Origin: Fusobacteriaceae bacterium
GTDB taxonomy: Bacteria > Fusobacteriota > Fusobacteriia > Fusobacteriales > Fusobacteriaceae
Direction of reading: 5' to 3'
NCBI GenBank assembly: GCA_031272775.1
Contig: JAISTB010000009.1
Coordinates: 81,608-145,607, forward strand
DNA: 64,000 nt
Below, one piece after another: positions 17,252 to 25,807 of this stretch. The position numbers and the translations under genes are program-made. Each line of letters starts with the position of its first letter. Position 1 is the first letter of the stretch. Under the pieces are notes generated by a model that did not search any database, was not told the DNA's origin, and was given only the letters and a program-made list of their open reading frames with translations.

Positions 17252-18391
17252 ATGGCGTATTTTATTCAATCGGAAGAAGGAAAGGACCTTCTGGCTGAAG
17301 TCAGGCGGTTTTGCGGGAAAGAAATCCGCGAGCAATGCAAGGAATGGGACAGGACGGGAGAATACCCCGCGGAACTCTATCAGAAGGTCATGGATATGCA
17401 GCTCCACATTCTGGAGCTCCCCGAAGCCTATGGCGGACCGGGCCTGGACCGGATCACGGCCGCTGCCCTGCTGGAACAACTGGCCATGGCCGACGCGGGT
17501 ATCGCCACAGCCGTATCGGCCAGCGGGCTCGCGCTGAAATGCGTCCTCATGGCCGGAACGGAAGCCCAGAAGCGGCGCGTGGCGCAATTGATGCTGGAAG
17601 GCAGCCTTGGCGCCTTCTGTCTGACGGAGCCGGCGGCCGGATCCGACGCCGCGTCCACAAAAACGACCGCTGTCCGGGACGGGGACCACTATGTCTTGAA
17701 CGGCAGAAAGACCTTTATCACAAACGGTTCCACGGCCTCATACTATACGGTGACTGCCAAAACCGACAAGAGCGCGGGCACGAGAGGGATTTCCATGTTT
17801 CTCGTGGAAAAGGGGACGCCGGGCCTGTCGGCGGGCAACCACGAAGACAAACTGGGCGTCCGAACCTCGGAGACTTGCGATGTCGTCTTTGAAGATTGCC
17901 GTATCCCCGTAACGGCGCTGTTGGGAGAAGAAGGCAGGGGCTTTTCCCTCGCCATGAAGGGACTCGATCAAGCCAGATCCTGGATCGGCTGTATAGCCGT
18001 CGGCATCGCCCAGCGGGCATTGGAGGAAGCCATAGCCTACGGCAGAACCCGCGTGCAGTTCGGAAAACCCATTATCGAAAATCAAGCCATCCGCTTCAAG
18101 ATTGCCGAAATGGCTATGAAAACGGAATCGGCCCGGCAGATGGTCGCCCACGCGCTGACCCTCATGGAAAACAAGCTTCCCTGCGGAACGGAATCGGCCA
18201 TCGCCAAGGCCTGCGCCGGAGACGCCGCCATGGACGTCACAACGGAAGCGATCCAGATCTTCGGAGGTTACGGCTACAGCAGAGAGTATCCCGTCGAAAA
18301 GCTCCTCCGGGATGCCAAGATTTTCCAGATCTTCGAAGGGACCAACGAAATCCAGAAGATCGTAATCGCGTCAAATCTCCTCGGCAAATAA
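17252..18391 (+). CDS. Acyl-CoA dehydrogenase (FAD)
   Basis: Flavoenzyme of 379 residues that introduces a 2,3-double bond in an acyl-CoA, or reduces an enoyl-CoA in reverse, passing electrons to ETF. FAD-binding signatures FCLTEPAAGSDAAST (near 127) and QIFGGYGYSREYPVEKLLRD (near 335) are intact, and the catalytic glutamate is expected in the C-terminal IFEGTNEIQKIVIASNLLG. The size fits the short-chain (butyryl/glutaryl-type) class. etfB and etfA are encoded 0.7-2.5 kb downstream on the other strand, as expected for a butyryl-CoA dehydrogenase-Etf bifurcating system, though they are not in one operon. Confidence 0.93.
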   Translation: MAYFIQSEEGKDLLAEVRRFCGKEIREQCKEWDRTGEYPAELYQKVMDMQLHILELPEAYGGPGLDRITAAALLEQLAMADAGIATAVSASGLALKCVLMAGTEAQKRRVAQLMLEGSLGAFCLTEPAAGSDAASTKTTAVRDGDHYVLNGRKTFITNGSTASYYTVTAKTDKSAGTRGISMFLVEKGTPGLSAGNHEDKLGVRTSETCDVVFEDCRIPVTALLGEEGRGFSLAMKGLDQARSWIGCIAVGIAQRALEEAIAYGRTRVQFGKPIIENQAIRFKIAEMAMKTESARQMVAHALTLMENKLPCGTESAIAKACAGDAAMDVTTEAIQIFGGYGYSREYPVEKLLRDAKIFQIFEGTNEIQKIVIASNLLGK

Positions 18392-18396
18392 AAATA

Positions 18397-18420
18397 CACC
18401 CGCCTGGGCGGGTGCTTTTT
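18397..18420. terminator. Bidirectional terminator between acyl-CoA dehydrogenase and the convergent gene
   Basis: CACCCGC (18397-18403), CTGG loop, GCGGGTG (18408-18414), then CTTTTTT on the plus strand and TATTTTTATTT on the minus strand. It serves both convergent genes. Confidence 0.85.
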
Positions 18421-18428
18421 TATTTTGC

Positions 18429-18887
18429 CTACTGAACTTCCGGCGTAGGAGGCACGGGCGCTTCCGGACCCGGCGCCGTCGCTGGAGCGGGGGGCGCGTA
18501 TTCCTTCAGCACGTCGTTCAGTTTGTATTGTTCAATAAAGCCGTTGATAATCTTGACTTTGGCTTCTCCGAGTTTCTGGTTGAACAGGGCCTGCCGCAGC
18601 TGCGGGAAGACTTCCACCATGTTCTTGTCCTTGAGCGCCTCGGCGTTATCCTGGTACACTTTCAGGATCTCATGATCCTCGATTTTAATATCTTTCTGAG
18701 CCAGAATGTTGAGGAAAAACTCGATTTCCAAATTCTTTTTCATGATTTCCAGCTGTGCGATCTCCTCGGGTGTAAACTGCCGGTTGGTCATTTCGGATAG
18801 AATCGCCTTTGTAACCAACATTTGCGCCATTACATTGGGATTCCCTTTTGCTTGTTCCAATTCCTGGGGGCTTAATTTGATTTCCAC
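18429..18887 (-). CDS. Hypothetical helical protein, SurA/PrsA-N-like, no signal peptide
   Basis: 152 residues from a GTG start with GGAGG seven bases upstream. Residues 20-130 are almost entirely charged helices, with short patterns (TNRQFTPEEIAQLEI, and KVYQDNAEALKDKNMVEVF followed by LRQALFNQKLGEAKVKIING) that resemble the chaperone N- and C-helices of SurA/PrsA-type foldases but without a rotamase domain. A Pro/Ala tail (YAPPAPATAPGPEAPVPPTP) ends it. No signal peptide is seen, so a cytosolic trigger-factor-like helper is possible. It has its own strong promoter and a structured leader. Function not assigned. Confidence 0.75.
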   Translation of the reverse strand: MEIKLSPQELEQAKGNPNVMAQMLVTKAILSEMTNRQFTPEEIAQLEIMKKNLEIEFFLNILAQKDIKIEDHEILKVYQDNAEALKDKNMVEVFPQLRQALFNQKLGEAKVKIINGFIEQYKLNDVLKEYAPPAPATAPGPEAPVPPTPEVQ

Positions 18888-18970
18888 TTTATTCCTCCTA
18901 TTTTTACGGATTTTATATTGATAAAACCCAGTTGTCTACAACGGATGGCACTCATCCCCTACATAGTTCT

Positions 18971-18998
18971 ATTATACACCAAATTTTCGCAATGTCAA
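18971..18998 (-). promoter_or_regulatory. Promoter of the SurA-like hypothetical gene
   Basis: TTGACA (18998-18993), 16 bases, TATAAT (18976-18971) on the minus strand. The roughly 75-base leader that follows contains small palindromes (GTTGTAGACAAC), so some post-transcriptional control is possible. Confidence 0.8.
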
Positions 18999-19044
18999 CT
19001 TTTTTCATGAAATCGGTTCATAAAATTGCCAACAATAACCGATA

Positions 19045-20076
19045 TTATTGTTTTTGATTCCGGACTTCGGCCGTAATGGCCGGCACAATTTCCCGCAGGT
19101 CGCCGATGAGTCCGTAGTCGCAGATCTGAAAGATCGGCGCGTAGGGATCCGTATTGATGGCAACGATATATCGGGATTCGTGCATACCCGCCTGATGCTG
19201 GACAGCCCCCGATATGCCACAGGCGATATAGACGTTGGGACGGACCGTGATCCCGGTCTGCCCCACCTGATGGGAGGGATCGATCCAACCGGCGTCCACC
19301 GCCGCCCGGGAAGCGCCCACTTCTCCGCCCAGGGCGTCCGCCAGATCTTCGATCAACTTGAAATTCTCCGCTTTTTTAAGGCCCCGCCCGCCTGAAACGA
19401 TGATTTTTGCGCCGGTCAGGTTCACAATCCGCTTCCCGATGGGGTTCATGGCCACAAGGGTCGTGCGGATGTCTCTTTTTTCCAGTTTCGGGAGAAATTC
19501 CTCAACGATCCCGCCGGCCGCGTCACGCCTTTCGGCCCTTTCGAGAACGCCGGGCCGGACCGTAGCCATCTGAGGCCTGTGTTTGGGGCACACGATGGTA
19601 ATCAACAATTTTCCGTCGAGGGCGGGTTTCACTTGCAGGAGCTTTTTGTCCTCGGAATCGATCGAGAGTTTTGTGCAGTCGGCCGTGATCCCGGTTCCGA
19701 TCTTGGCCGCGATCCTCGGCGCGATGTCTCTGCCGAGAGAGGTCGCCCCGATCAGGACAATCTCCGGTTTTTTTTCTTTGATGGCCCGGGCCGCCGCCAG
19801 CGCGTATCCTTCGGTGGAAAAATCCGCCAGCAGCGGATCCTTGATCCAGAGGATTTCGTCAGCGCCGTAAAATCTCAATTCTTCCACGGTCTTGGCAATA
19901 TCCGCGCCCATGACGACCGCCACAAGCTTTTGGCCCAGATCGTTGGCCAGTTTGCGGCCCTCGCCCAGCAGTTCCAGCGTGATCGGATTCAATTTTCCCC
20001 GGGTTTGCTCCCCGATGACCCAGACATTCCGGCAATCTTTCAGTACGGCGTTTTTGTATTCTTCTGTTTGCGTCAT
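19045..20076 (-). CDS. etfA: Electron transfer flavoprotein alpha subunit
   Basis: 343 residues. The N-terminal domain (about 15-200) is followed by the FAD-binding domain with SGGRGLKKAENFKLIEDLAD (near 215), RAAVDAGWIDPSHQVGQTG (near 250) and YIACGISGAVQHQAGM (near 285). It forms a heterodimer with EtfB and takes electrons from acyl-CoA dehydrogenases or shares in flavin-based bifurcation. Eleven bases separate it from etfB. A weak AACAATAA/TTATTGTT hairpin overlaps the stop codon (19031-19052). Confidence 0.95.
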   Translation of the reverse strand: MTQTEEYKNAVLKDCRNVWVIGEQTRGKLNPITLELLGEGRKLANDLGQKLVAVVMGADIAKTVEELRFYGADEILWIKDPLLADFSTEGYALAAARAIKEKKPEIVLIGATSLGRDIAPRIAAKIGTGITADCTKLSIDSEDKKLLQVKPALDGKLLITIVCPKHRPQMATVRPGVLERAERRDAAGGIVEEFLPKLEKRDIRTTLVAMNPIGKRIVNLTGAKIIVSGGRGLKKAENFKLIEDLADALGGEVGASRAAVDAGWIDPSHQVGQTGITVRPNVYIACGISGAVQHQAGMHESRYIVAINTDPYAPIFQICDYGLIGDLREIVPAITAEVRNQKQ

Positions 20077-20087
20077 TTCTCCCCCTG

Positions 20088-20876
20088 TCAGAGCATGTTG
20101 ACTTCTTTGAGTTTTTTCAGTAGATTTCCGGCCTTGTCCCGGACAGACTCCCCTTCGATGATCTCCCCGCGCTTTTCCCGGAAGACCGGGGTCGTACCGG
20201 CAATCTGAGTCGGCGATCCTCCGAAGCCCACGAGGTCCAGGTCCACGGGAATGTCCGCCGCGTGGAGCTCCCGGACAACCCCTTGGCCGAAGGCCGCGAA
20301 GAATCTGTCCAGCGAAGATTGCCTGGGCGTGTTCAGTTCCTGGATCGCCGTCAGCAAAAGGGGCGCGCTGACGTCAATCACAAAATCCACCCCGTCGGTA
20401 ATTCGCGTAATCCGGAATCCTTCCCCGTTCCGCTCGATTCTTTTGGCGTAGGTCACCTGGGGAATATTGAGAAATTCGGCGATTTCGGGCCCCACATTGG
20501 CCGTCTCGCCGTCTATGGATTGTCTGCCGCAAAAAATCAGATCAAAGGGGCCCAAATGCCGGACGGCTGCGGCCAGGATCAGCGCCGTGGCCCTGCTGTC
20601 GGAACCCGCGAAGGCTTCGTCCGTCACAAGCCAGGCCTCGTCGGCCCCCATCCCGTAAGCTTCCCTGAGTACGGCCTTCGCCTGGGACGGGCCCATGGAA
20701 ATGGCGCTCACGGTTCCCCCGTACTGATCCTTGATTTGCAGCGCCGCCTCCAGGGCGTTCCTGTCGTCGGGATTCATGACCGCCGGGACCCCTTCCCGGA
20801 TCAGCGCGCCGCTTTTGGGATCAATCTTGATTTTGCTCGTCTCCGGCGTCTGCTTGATGCACACAATACTGCGCAT
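20088..20876 (-). CDS. etfB: Electron transfer flavoprotein beta subunit
   Basis: 262 residues, starting MRSIVCIKQTPETSKI, the usual EtfB opening. The signature FDLIFCGRQSIDGETANVGPE (split by family convention, near 118-138) marks the nucleotide/FAD-binding loop; its GRQSIDGETA form is the one common in bifurcating Etfs, which is suggestive only. Cotranscribed with etfA; the 39-base gap to htpG contains no clear promoter, so read-through from htpG is possible. Confidence 0.95.
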   Translation of the reverse strand: MRSIVCIKQTPETSKIKIDPKSGALIREGVPAVMNPDDRNALEAALQIKDQYGGTVSAISMGPSQAKAVLREAYGMGADEAWLVTDEAFAGSDSRATALILAAAVRHLGPFDLIFCGRQSIDGETANVGPEIAEFLNIPQVTYAKRIERNGEGFRITRITDGVDFVIDVSAPLLLTAIQELNTPRQSSLDRFFAAFGQGVVRELHAADIPVDLDLVGFGGSPTQIAGTTPVFREKRGEIIEGESVRDKAGNLLKKLKEVNML

Positions 20877-20915
20877 GTGTCCTCCTTAGTTTTTGTCATC
20901 TCAGCCTGACGCGGG

Positions 20916-22739
20916 TCAGAGCAGCTGGTTCAGTTTTTTCACAAATTCCGCCGGATTTTCCAGGGGAAATCCTTCCATCAGCAGCGATTCCGTATAGAGG
21001 ACATCCACAAGGTCGACGAAGGCGGGCTTGCCCTCTTCCTGTTTCAATCTCGAGAAAAGCGGATGCTCCGGATTGATCGCGAGAATTTTTTCGGCCTTGA
21101 CGCCTTGATTTCCGGGCATGGACGAGAGGACCCGCTCCATTTCCAGCGAAATCTCCCCCTTGGCCAAAAGCGACGCGGCGGCTGATTTTCCGATATCGGC
21201 CGACAGTCTGACTTCCGCGACTTTTTCCCCCAAAGCTTCCTTGACTTTCTCCAGAATACTCTTGTTGTCTTCGGAGAGCTTCTTGATCTCCTCTTCCTTT
21301 TCCTTGCTTTCGTCGAGTTTGAAATCGGAATCGTTGATGGATTTAAACTGTTTTCCCGCGAATTCCCTGAGCGTTTTCAGGGAAAATTCGTCGATTTTAT
21401 CGGTCAAATAGAGAATTTCAATGTTCTTTTCCTTGAGGGCCTCGATTTTCGGCAGCGATTTGATGGAGGCAAGGTCGTCGCCGGTGGCGTAGAGGATTTC
21501 CTTCCGTTCGCCCATGCGGTCCACATATTCTTGCAGCGTGCAGTAGCTGTCGTCAAGAGAGGTCCGGAAAATCAGGAGATTTTGCAGCTTGTCGCGATTG
21601 AGGCCAAACATGTCCTGAATCCCGAATTTGATGTTCCGGCCGAATTCTTCCCAGAATTCCACATATTTTGGCTTGTCTTCTTTGAGCAATTTTTCAAATT
21701 CACCGATGATCTTCTTTTCGAGGCTCTTGGAAATGTCGGCGAGCTCTTTGTCCTGCTGCAAAATTTCCCGGGAAATGTTCAGGGACAGCGTGTCGCAATC
21801 GACGAGCCCCCTGAGGAAGCTGAAGTATTCGGGAACCAGCTCGTCGCATTTGTCCATGATAAAGATATTTTTCGTATAGAGTTGCAAGCCCCGCTTATAG
21901 TCTTTCGTGTAAAAATCCATCGGCGCCTTTTTCGGAACGAACAAAAGGGCCGTATATTCCACGGTGCCCTGCACTTTTATGGGGAAGCGCAGCAGCGGGT
22001 CCGTCCAGTCATGGAACGCCGACTTGTAAAATTCGTTGTAGTCCTCGTCCTTCAGCTCATTTTTGTCCTTTTTCCAGATGGGCTTTGTAGAATTGATCAC
22101 TTCGTCTTTGAAATAAATCGGATAGCGGATGTAATCGGAGTATTTCTTGACGATTTCCTTGATTTTCCATTCTTCCAGATATTTGTCGTATTCCTCGCCG
22201 GTCTTGATCGTGAGGACGATGGTCGTCCCCCGCTTATCCAGATCGATTTCCTCCAGCTCGTAGGAACCGTCTCCCTTGGATTCCCAGCGCACGCCCTTTT
22301 CCGCGTGGGGAGATTTTGTCGTGAACATGATGTCCGCGGCCACCATAAAGCCCGAATAAAAGCCCACGCCGAACTGTCCGATGATGTCTACGGCGTCATT
22401 GCCGGCCTTGTCGGCAAGGGAAGCTTTGAAAGCCTTGGATCCTGATTTGGCGATCGTGCCGATATTTTCCTGGACCTCTTCGTAAGTCATGCCGACGCCG
22501 TTGTCAGCGATGGTCAGCTGCCGCTTGTCCTTGTCGACAGCAAGCGTAATCTTGAATGTCGTGTCGTCTCCCAACAGGGCGCTGTCTGTCAGTGATTGGA
22601 ATTTCAGCTTGTCAATGGCGTCGCTGCCGTTTGAGATCAGCTCCCTCAGGAAAATGTCCCGGTTCGTGTAAATGGAATGGACCATCAGGTCCAGCAGTTC
22701 TTTGGCTTCGGCCTGAAAGGCCATGGTTTCTTTTCGCAT
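20916..22739 (-). CDS. htpG: Hsp90-family chaperone HtpG
   Basis: ATP-dependent cytosolic chaperone, 607 residues. The GHKL ATPase motifs are intact: ELISNGSDAIDKLKF (near 36), TIADNGVGMTYEE (near 80) and GQFGVGFYSGFMVA (near 122). The middle domain and C-terminal dimerisation domain are full length. The ATG at 22739 has AGGAGG five bases upstream. A consensus promoter and a CIRCE-like repeat lie in front, so heat-shock control by an HrcA-like repressor is plausible. Confidence 0.96.
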   Translation of the reverse strand: MRKETMAFQAEAKELLDLMVHSIYTNRDIFLRELISNGSDAIDKLKFQSLTDSALLGDDTTFKITLAVDKDKRQLTIADNGVGMTYEEVQENIGTIAKSGSKAFKASLADKAGNDAVDIIGQFGVGFYSGFMVAADIMFTTKSPHAEKGVRWESKGDGSYELEEIDLDKRGTTIVLTIKTGEEYDKYLEEWKIKEIVKKYSDYIRYPIYFKDEVINSTKPIWKKDKNELKDEDYNEFYKSAFHDWTDPLLRFPIKVQGTVEYTALLFVPKKAPMDFYTKDYKRGLQLYTKNIFIMDKCDELVPEYFSFLRGLVDCDTLSLNISREILQQDKELADISKSLEKKIIGEFEKLLKEDKPKYVEFWEEFGRNIKFGIQDMFGLNRDKLQNLLIFRTSLDDSYCTLQEYVDRMGERKEILYATGDDLASIKSLPKIEALKEKNIEILYLTDKIDEFSLKTLREFAGKQFKSINDSDFKLDESKEKEEEIKKLSEDNKSILEKVKEALGEKVAEVRLSADIGKSAAASLLAKGEISLEMERVLSSMPGNQGVKAEKILAINPEHPLFSRLKQEEGKPAFVDLVDVLYTESLLMEGFPLENPAEFVKKLNQLL

Positions 22740-22781
22740 AATTCCTCCTGTTTCTCTATATTCTTCTGATTTCTAACTGTT

Positions 22782-22808
22782 TTAGCACTCTATGCGAATA
22801 GTGGCTAA
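22782..22808 (-). promoter_or_regulatory. CIRCE-like inverted repeat (possible HrcA operator) before htpG
   Basis: Plus-strand reading: TTAGCACTC (22782-22790), nine bases, AGTGGCTAA (22800-22808). CIRCE is TTAGCACTC-N9-GAGTGCTAA; the left half is perfect and the right half matches with a one-base displacement. It lies four bases downstream of the -10 hexamer, over the expected transcription start, the classic repressor position. Confidence 0.55.
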
Positions 22809-22812
22809 TAAT

Positions 22813-22841
22813 CTTATAACATAATTTCTTTGCCTTGTCAA
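22813..22841 (-). promoter_or_regulatory. Promoter of htpG
   Basis: TTGACA (22841-22836), 17 bases, TATAAG (22818-22813) on the minus strand. Together with the CIRCE-like repeat it forms the control region of htpG. Confidence 0.78.
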
Positions 22842-22861
22842 TGGATTTTTTCTGAATTTTA

Positions 22862-22870
22862 TGATATAAT
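22862..22870 (+). promoter_or_regulatory. Extended -10 promoter of trkA-trkH
   Basis: TGATATAAT at 22862-22870, 53 bases before trkA. No -35 is well placed; the htpG -35 lies 21 bases away on the other strand, so the two divergent promoters are close enough to interfere. Confidence 0.5.
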
Positions 22871-22923
22871 AGACCCAAGTTCCATTTATACCAAAACCAA
22901 CACCGCTTGGAGAGAGGTCGCCT

Positions 22924-24285
22924 ATGAAAATCATCATTTCGGGTTCGGGGAAAGTCGGCGAATTTTTGTGCAAAGAGCTGTCCACGGAAGGAAACGACAT
23001 CACCCTGATCGAAAAGGATCCCAAAGTACTGGAAAAAGTACTTTCCATGGCCGATATCCGCGGGATCGTCGGAAACGGCGCCGATCCGGATATCCTCGCG
23101 GAGGCCGAAGTGGCCGATACCGACATCTATATGGGCGTCACCCACTCCGACGAGATCAATCTGATCTCCTGCGTCATCGCGAAAAAAATGGGGGCCCGGC
23201 ATACGATCGCCCGCGTCCGGAATCCAGAATATACCTCCCAGATGAACTTTATGCGGGAGATTTTGTCCATAGAAAAAATCATTGTGCCCGAGCACGAAGC
23301 GGCGCTTTTTATCGTAAAAAATCTCGAATTCCCCAACGCCCTGAGCGTGGAGAGCTTCGCCGACGGCCAGGTCAGCCTGGTCAAGTACCAGGTCCCCGCC
23401 GATACCTATCTCGATCATCTGAAGCTCTCGGATTTCAAGGCCAATTATTTTCCCCATATCCTCGTCTGTATCGTGGAAAGGGGCGAAAGCGTCTATATCC
23501 CCACGGGAAATTTCATCCTCGCGGCCGGCGATCTGATCTATGTGACCGGCTCGCGGAACGACGTCACCGAGTTCTACAAGTCCCTCAGCGACAAAAAAGT
23601 CGAGCCCGTCAAGACGATTTTTATCAATGGCGGCGGCGGACTGACCCATTATCTTGTGGAACGCCTGCTGGCGCGACGTTTCCGGATCAAGATCCTCGAA
23701 AACGATTTTCATACGGCCAAAACGCTCTCCAACGCCTACGGCGACGCCATCGAGGTCATCCTCGGCAGCGGCTCCGACAAAAACCTTCTGGACGCGGAGA
23801 GTTTTGAAAAGCATGACGCCTGCATCTGTCTCGCCGATGACGACGACGAGAACGTCATTTTGTCCATGTACGCCAATAAGCTGGGCATCAGGAAAATCAT
23901 TACGAAAGTCGACGAAACGTCTCTTTTGGGGATTTTGGGCCTCTCGGGCTTCCAGTCCATCGTGACGCCGAAAAAGATCATCGCCGACACCATCGTCAAG
24001 ATCGCCCGCTCCATGATCGGCGCCCAGGGCGGCAACATCGAGACGCTGTACCGGCTTTCGGAAAACCGCGTCGAAGCCATCGAGTTCAAGCTCAACGAGA
24101 CGAGTAGCGTCGTCGGCGTCCCGCTGCGGGATCTGCGGCTCAAGGAAAATCTCCTGATCGCCTATATCGTCCGGAACGGGGAGATCCTCTTCCCCGACGG
24201 CAACACGGCCATGCGACCCGACGACAGGGTTATCGTCATTACGACGCAGAAATTTCTCGACGATATCGATAAAATTTTGGAATAG
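22924..24285 (+). CDS. trkA: Trk potassium uptake NAD-binding subunit TrkA
   Basis: Cytosolic gating ring of the Trk K+ channel, 453 residues. It has two tandem RCK units, each a Rossmann RCK-N plus RCK-C: first at 1-215 (MKIIISGSGKVGEFLCKEL, with acidic nucleotide contact DITLIEKD), second at about 228-453, whose first glycine motif reads INGGGGLTHYLVERLL. The length equals that of E. coli TrkA rather than the single-unit KtrA. trkH follows after 34 bases. Confidence 0.95.
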   Translation: MKIIISGSGKVGEFLCKELSTEGNDITLIEKDPKVLEKVLSMADIRGIVGNGADPDILAEAEVADTDIYMGVTHSDEINLISCVIAKKMGARHTIARVRNPEYTSQMNFMREILSIEKIIVPEHEAALFIVKNLEFPNALSVESFADGQVSLVKYQVPADTYLDHLKLSDFKANYFPHILVCIVERGESVYIPTGNFILAAGDLIYVTGSRNDVTEFYKSLSDKKVEPVKTIFINGGGGLTHYLVERLLARRFRIKILENDFHTAKTLSNAYGDAIEVILGSGSDKNLLDAESFEKHDACICLADDDDENVILSMYANKLGIRKIITKVDETSLLGILGLSGFQSIVTPKKIIADTIVKIARSMIGAQGGNIETLYRLSENRVEAIEFKLNETSSVVGVPLRDLRLKENLLIAYIVRNGEILFPDGNTAMRPDDRVIVITTQKFLDDIDKILE

Positions 24286-24319
24286 CGATCGTCCGGTCGC
24301 GTAAAAAAGTGGTGAGTCT

Positions 24320-25807
24320 ATGAATTTCGGCATTATTCGGTATGTCATCGCGCGGATTTTGAGGTTGGAGGTCATCTTCATCCTGTTTCCGCTGGGCGTA
24401 AGTTTTATTTACGGCGAGCCCTTCGCGCTCAAACGCGCCTACGGCGTAACGATCCTGCTCTTATTCGGCGCGGCTTTTCTCCTGTCCAGAAAAGCGCCGG
24501 AAAATATGAAGCTTCACTCCAAGGAAAGTTTCGTGATCGTTTCCTTGACCTGGATCCTCATGTCGCTTTTCGCCTGCCTTCCCTTCTATCTGAGCCGCCA
24601 TATTCCGTCCTTTGTGGACGCCCTCTTTGAAGTGGTCAGCGGCTTTACCACGACGGGGGCGACGATCCTGACCAACGTCGAAGCCCTGCCCAAATCCCTG
24701 CTCTTCCTGCGCGGGTTCACGCATTTCGTGGGGGGAATGGGAGTTCTCGTCCTGGCCATGGCCATCCTGTACAAAAATAACGACGAGTCCCTCTACCTGA
24801 TGAAGGCCGAAGTACCCGGTCCCACCTTCGGCAAGCTCGTCGCGAAAATGTCTTACAATTCACGTATTTTGTATATCATTTACATTACAATGACCTTGAT
24901 TCTGATCGTGTTGCTCTACGCGGGCGGCATGCCCCTTTTCGACGCCGTCGTTCACGCCTTCGGGACCGCGGGTACCGGCGGTTTTTCCGTTAAAAACGGC
25001 AATATCGGCGCTTACGGCAGCGCCTACCTCGAGTACGTGATCGCCGTGGCCATGCTGATGTTCGGTCTCAATTTCAACCTGTTCTACGCCCTCCTGTTGA
25101 AAAATTTTCGGCAGGTCTACAAAAATGAAGAAATGCATTGGTATTTAAAAATCGCGCTCTGCGCGACGATTCTGATCTGCTTCGACATCTATCCCCGATA
25201 CGGCTCAAACCTCGCCAAATGCATCCGGGACACCTTTTTTACGGTCTCGTCGATTATGACGACCACGGGCTACGCCGTCGTTGATTTCGATACCTGGCCG
25301 GTCTTTTCCAAAGCCGTCCTCTTCGCGCTGATGTTTGTCGGCGGCTGCGCCGGCTCCACCGCGGGGGGGCTCAAGGTCTCGAGGATCATGATCCTCGTCA
25401 AATACATCAAGTCCATGGTTCGCCGGGAAGTGGACCCCAACCGCGTGACGACGGTCCGCGTGGACGGAAAGCCCCTTGAAAAGGAGCTGTTTCATCGGGT
25501 GACCGGCTACCTGGCGCTCATGGTCTTTCTCTTCATGCTGTTCATCCTCTTTATCGCCAAGGACACGCCCGATTTTCAGTCGGCCTTCGGCGCCGTGGCC
25601 AATACCATCAACAATGTGGGTCTCGGTTTCGGCAAAGTGGGACCTTCGCTGAACAACGCCTTCTTTTCCGCCCACAACAAGCTGATTCTGATTCTTTGCA
25701 TGCTTTTCGGGCGTCTGGAAATCTTCCCGATGTTGATTCTCTTTTCTCCGAGCTTTTACAAGGACATGTTTTTCAAGGTCAAGATCAAAGGCATGGACGA
25801 GTATTAA
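24320..25807 (+). CDS. trkH: Trk/Ktr potassium transporter membrane subunit TrkH
   Basis: K+-translocating membrane protein, 495 residues, with four M1-P-M2 repeats. The first pore loop reads VVSGFTTTGATILTNVE (near 98) and later ones GTAGTGGFS (near 218), SSIMTTTGYAVVDFDTWP (near 312) and the last near residue 425. Its stop shares the palindrome TTAA (25804-25807) with the stop of the convergent deacetylase gene. The ribosome site is weak (GTGGTGAG), consistent with coupling to trkA. Confidence 0.94.
   Translation: MNFGIIRYVIARILRLEVIFILFPLGVSFIYGEPFALKRAYGVTILLLFGAAFLLSRKAPENMKLHSKESFVIVSLTWILMSLFACLPFYLSRHIPSFVDALFEVVSGFTTTGATILTNVEALPKSLLFLRGFTHFVGGMGVLVLAMAILYKNNDESLYLMKAEVPGPTFGKLVAKMSYNSRILYIIYITMTLILIVLLYAGGMPLFDAVVHAFGTAGTGGFSVKNGNIGAYGSAYLEYVIAVAMLMFGLNFNLFYALLLKNFRQVYKNEEMHWYLKIALCATILICFDIYPRYGSNLAKCIRDTFFTVSSIMTTTGYAVVDFDTWPVFSKAVLFALMFVGGCAGSTAGGLKVSRIMILVKYIKSMVRREVDPNRVTTVRVDGKPLEKELFHRVTGYLALMVFLFMLFILFIAKDTPDFQSAFGAVANTINNVGLGFGKVGPSLNNAFFSAHNKLILILCMLFGRLEIFPMLILFSPSFYKDMFFKVKIKGMDEY

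Noticed and set aside
17252..20876. A single acd-etfB-etfA bifurcation operon
   Set aside because: The acyl-CoA dehydrogenase is on the plus strand with its own promoter and terminator, and etfBA are on the minus strand; functional partnership is possible but not an operon.
22756..24381. A 541-codon minus-strand frame opposite trkA
   Set aside because: trkA has both RCK units and its own upstream signals; the antisense frame has none and would run through the htpG control region.
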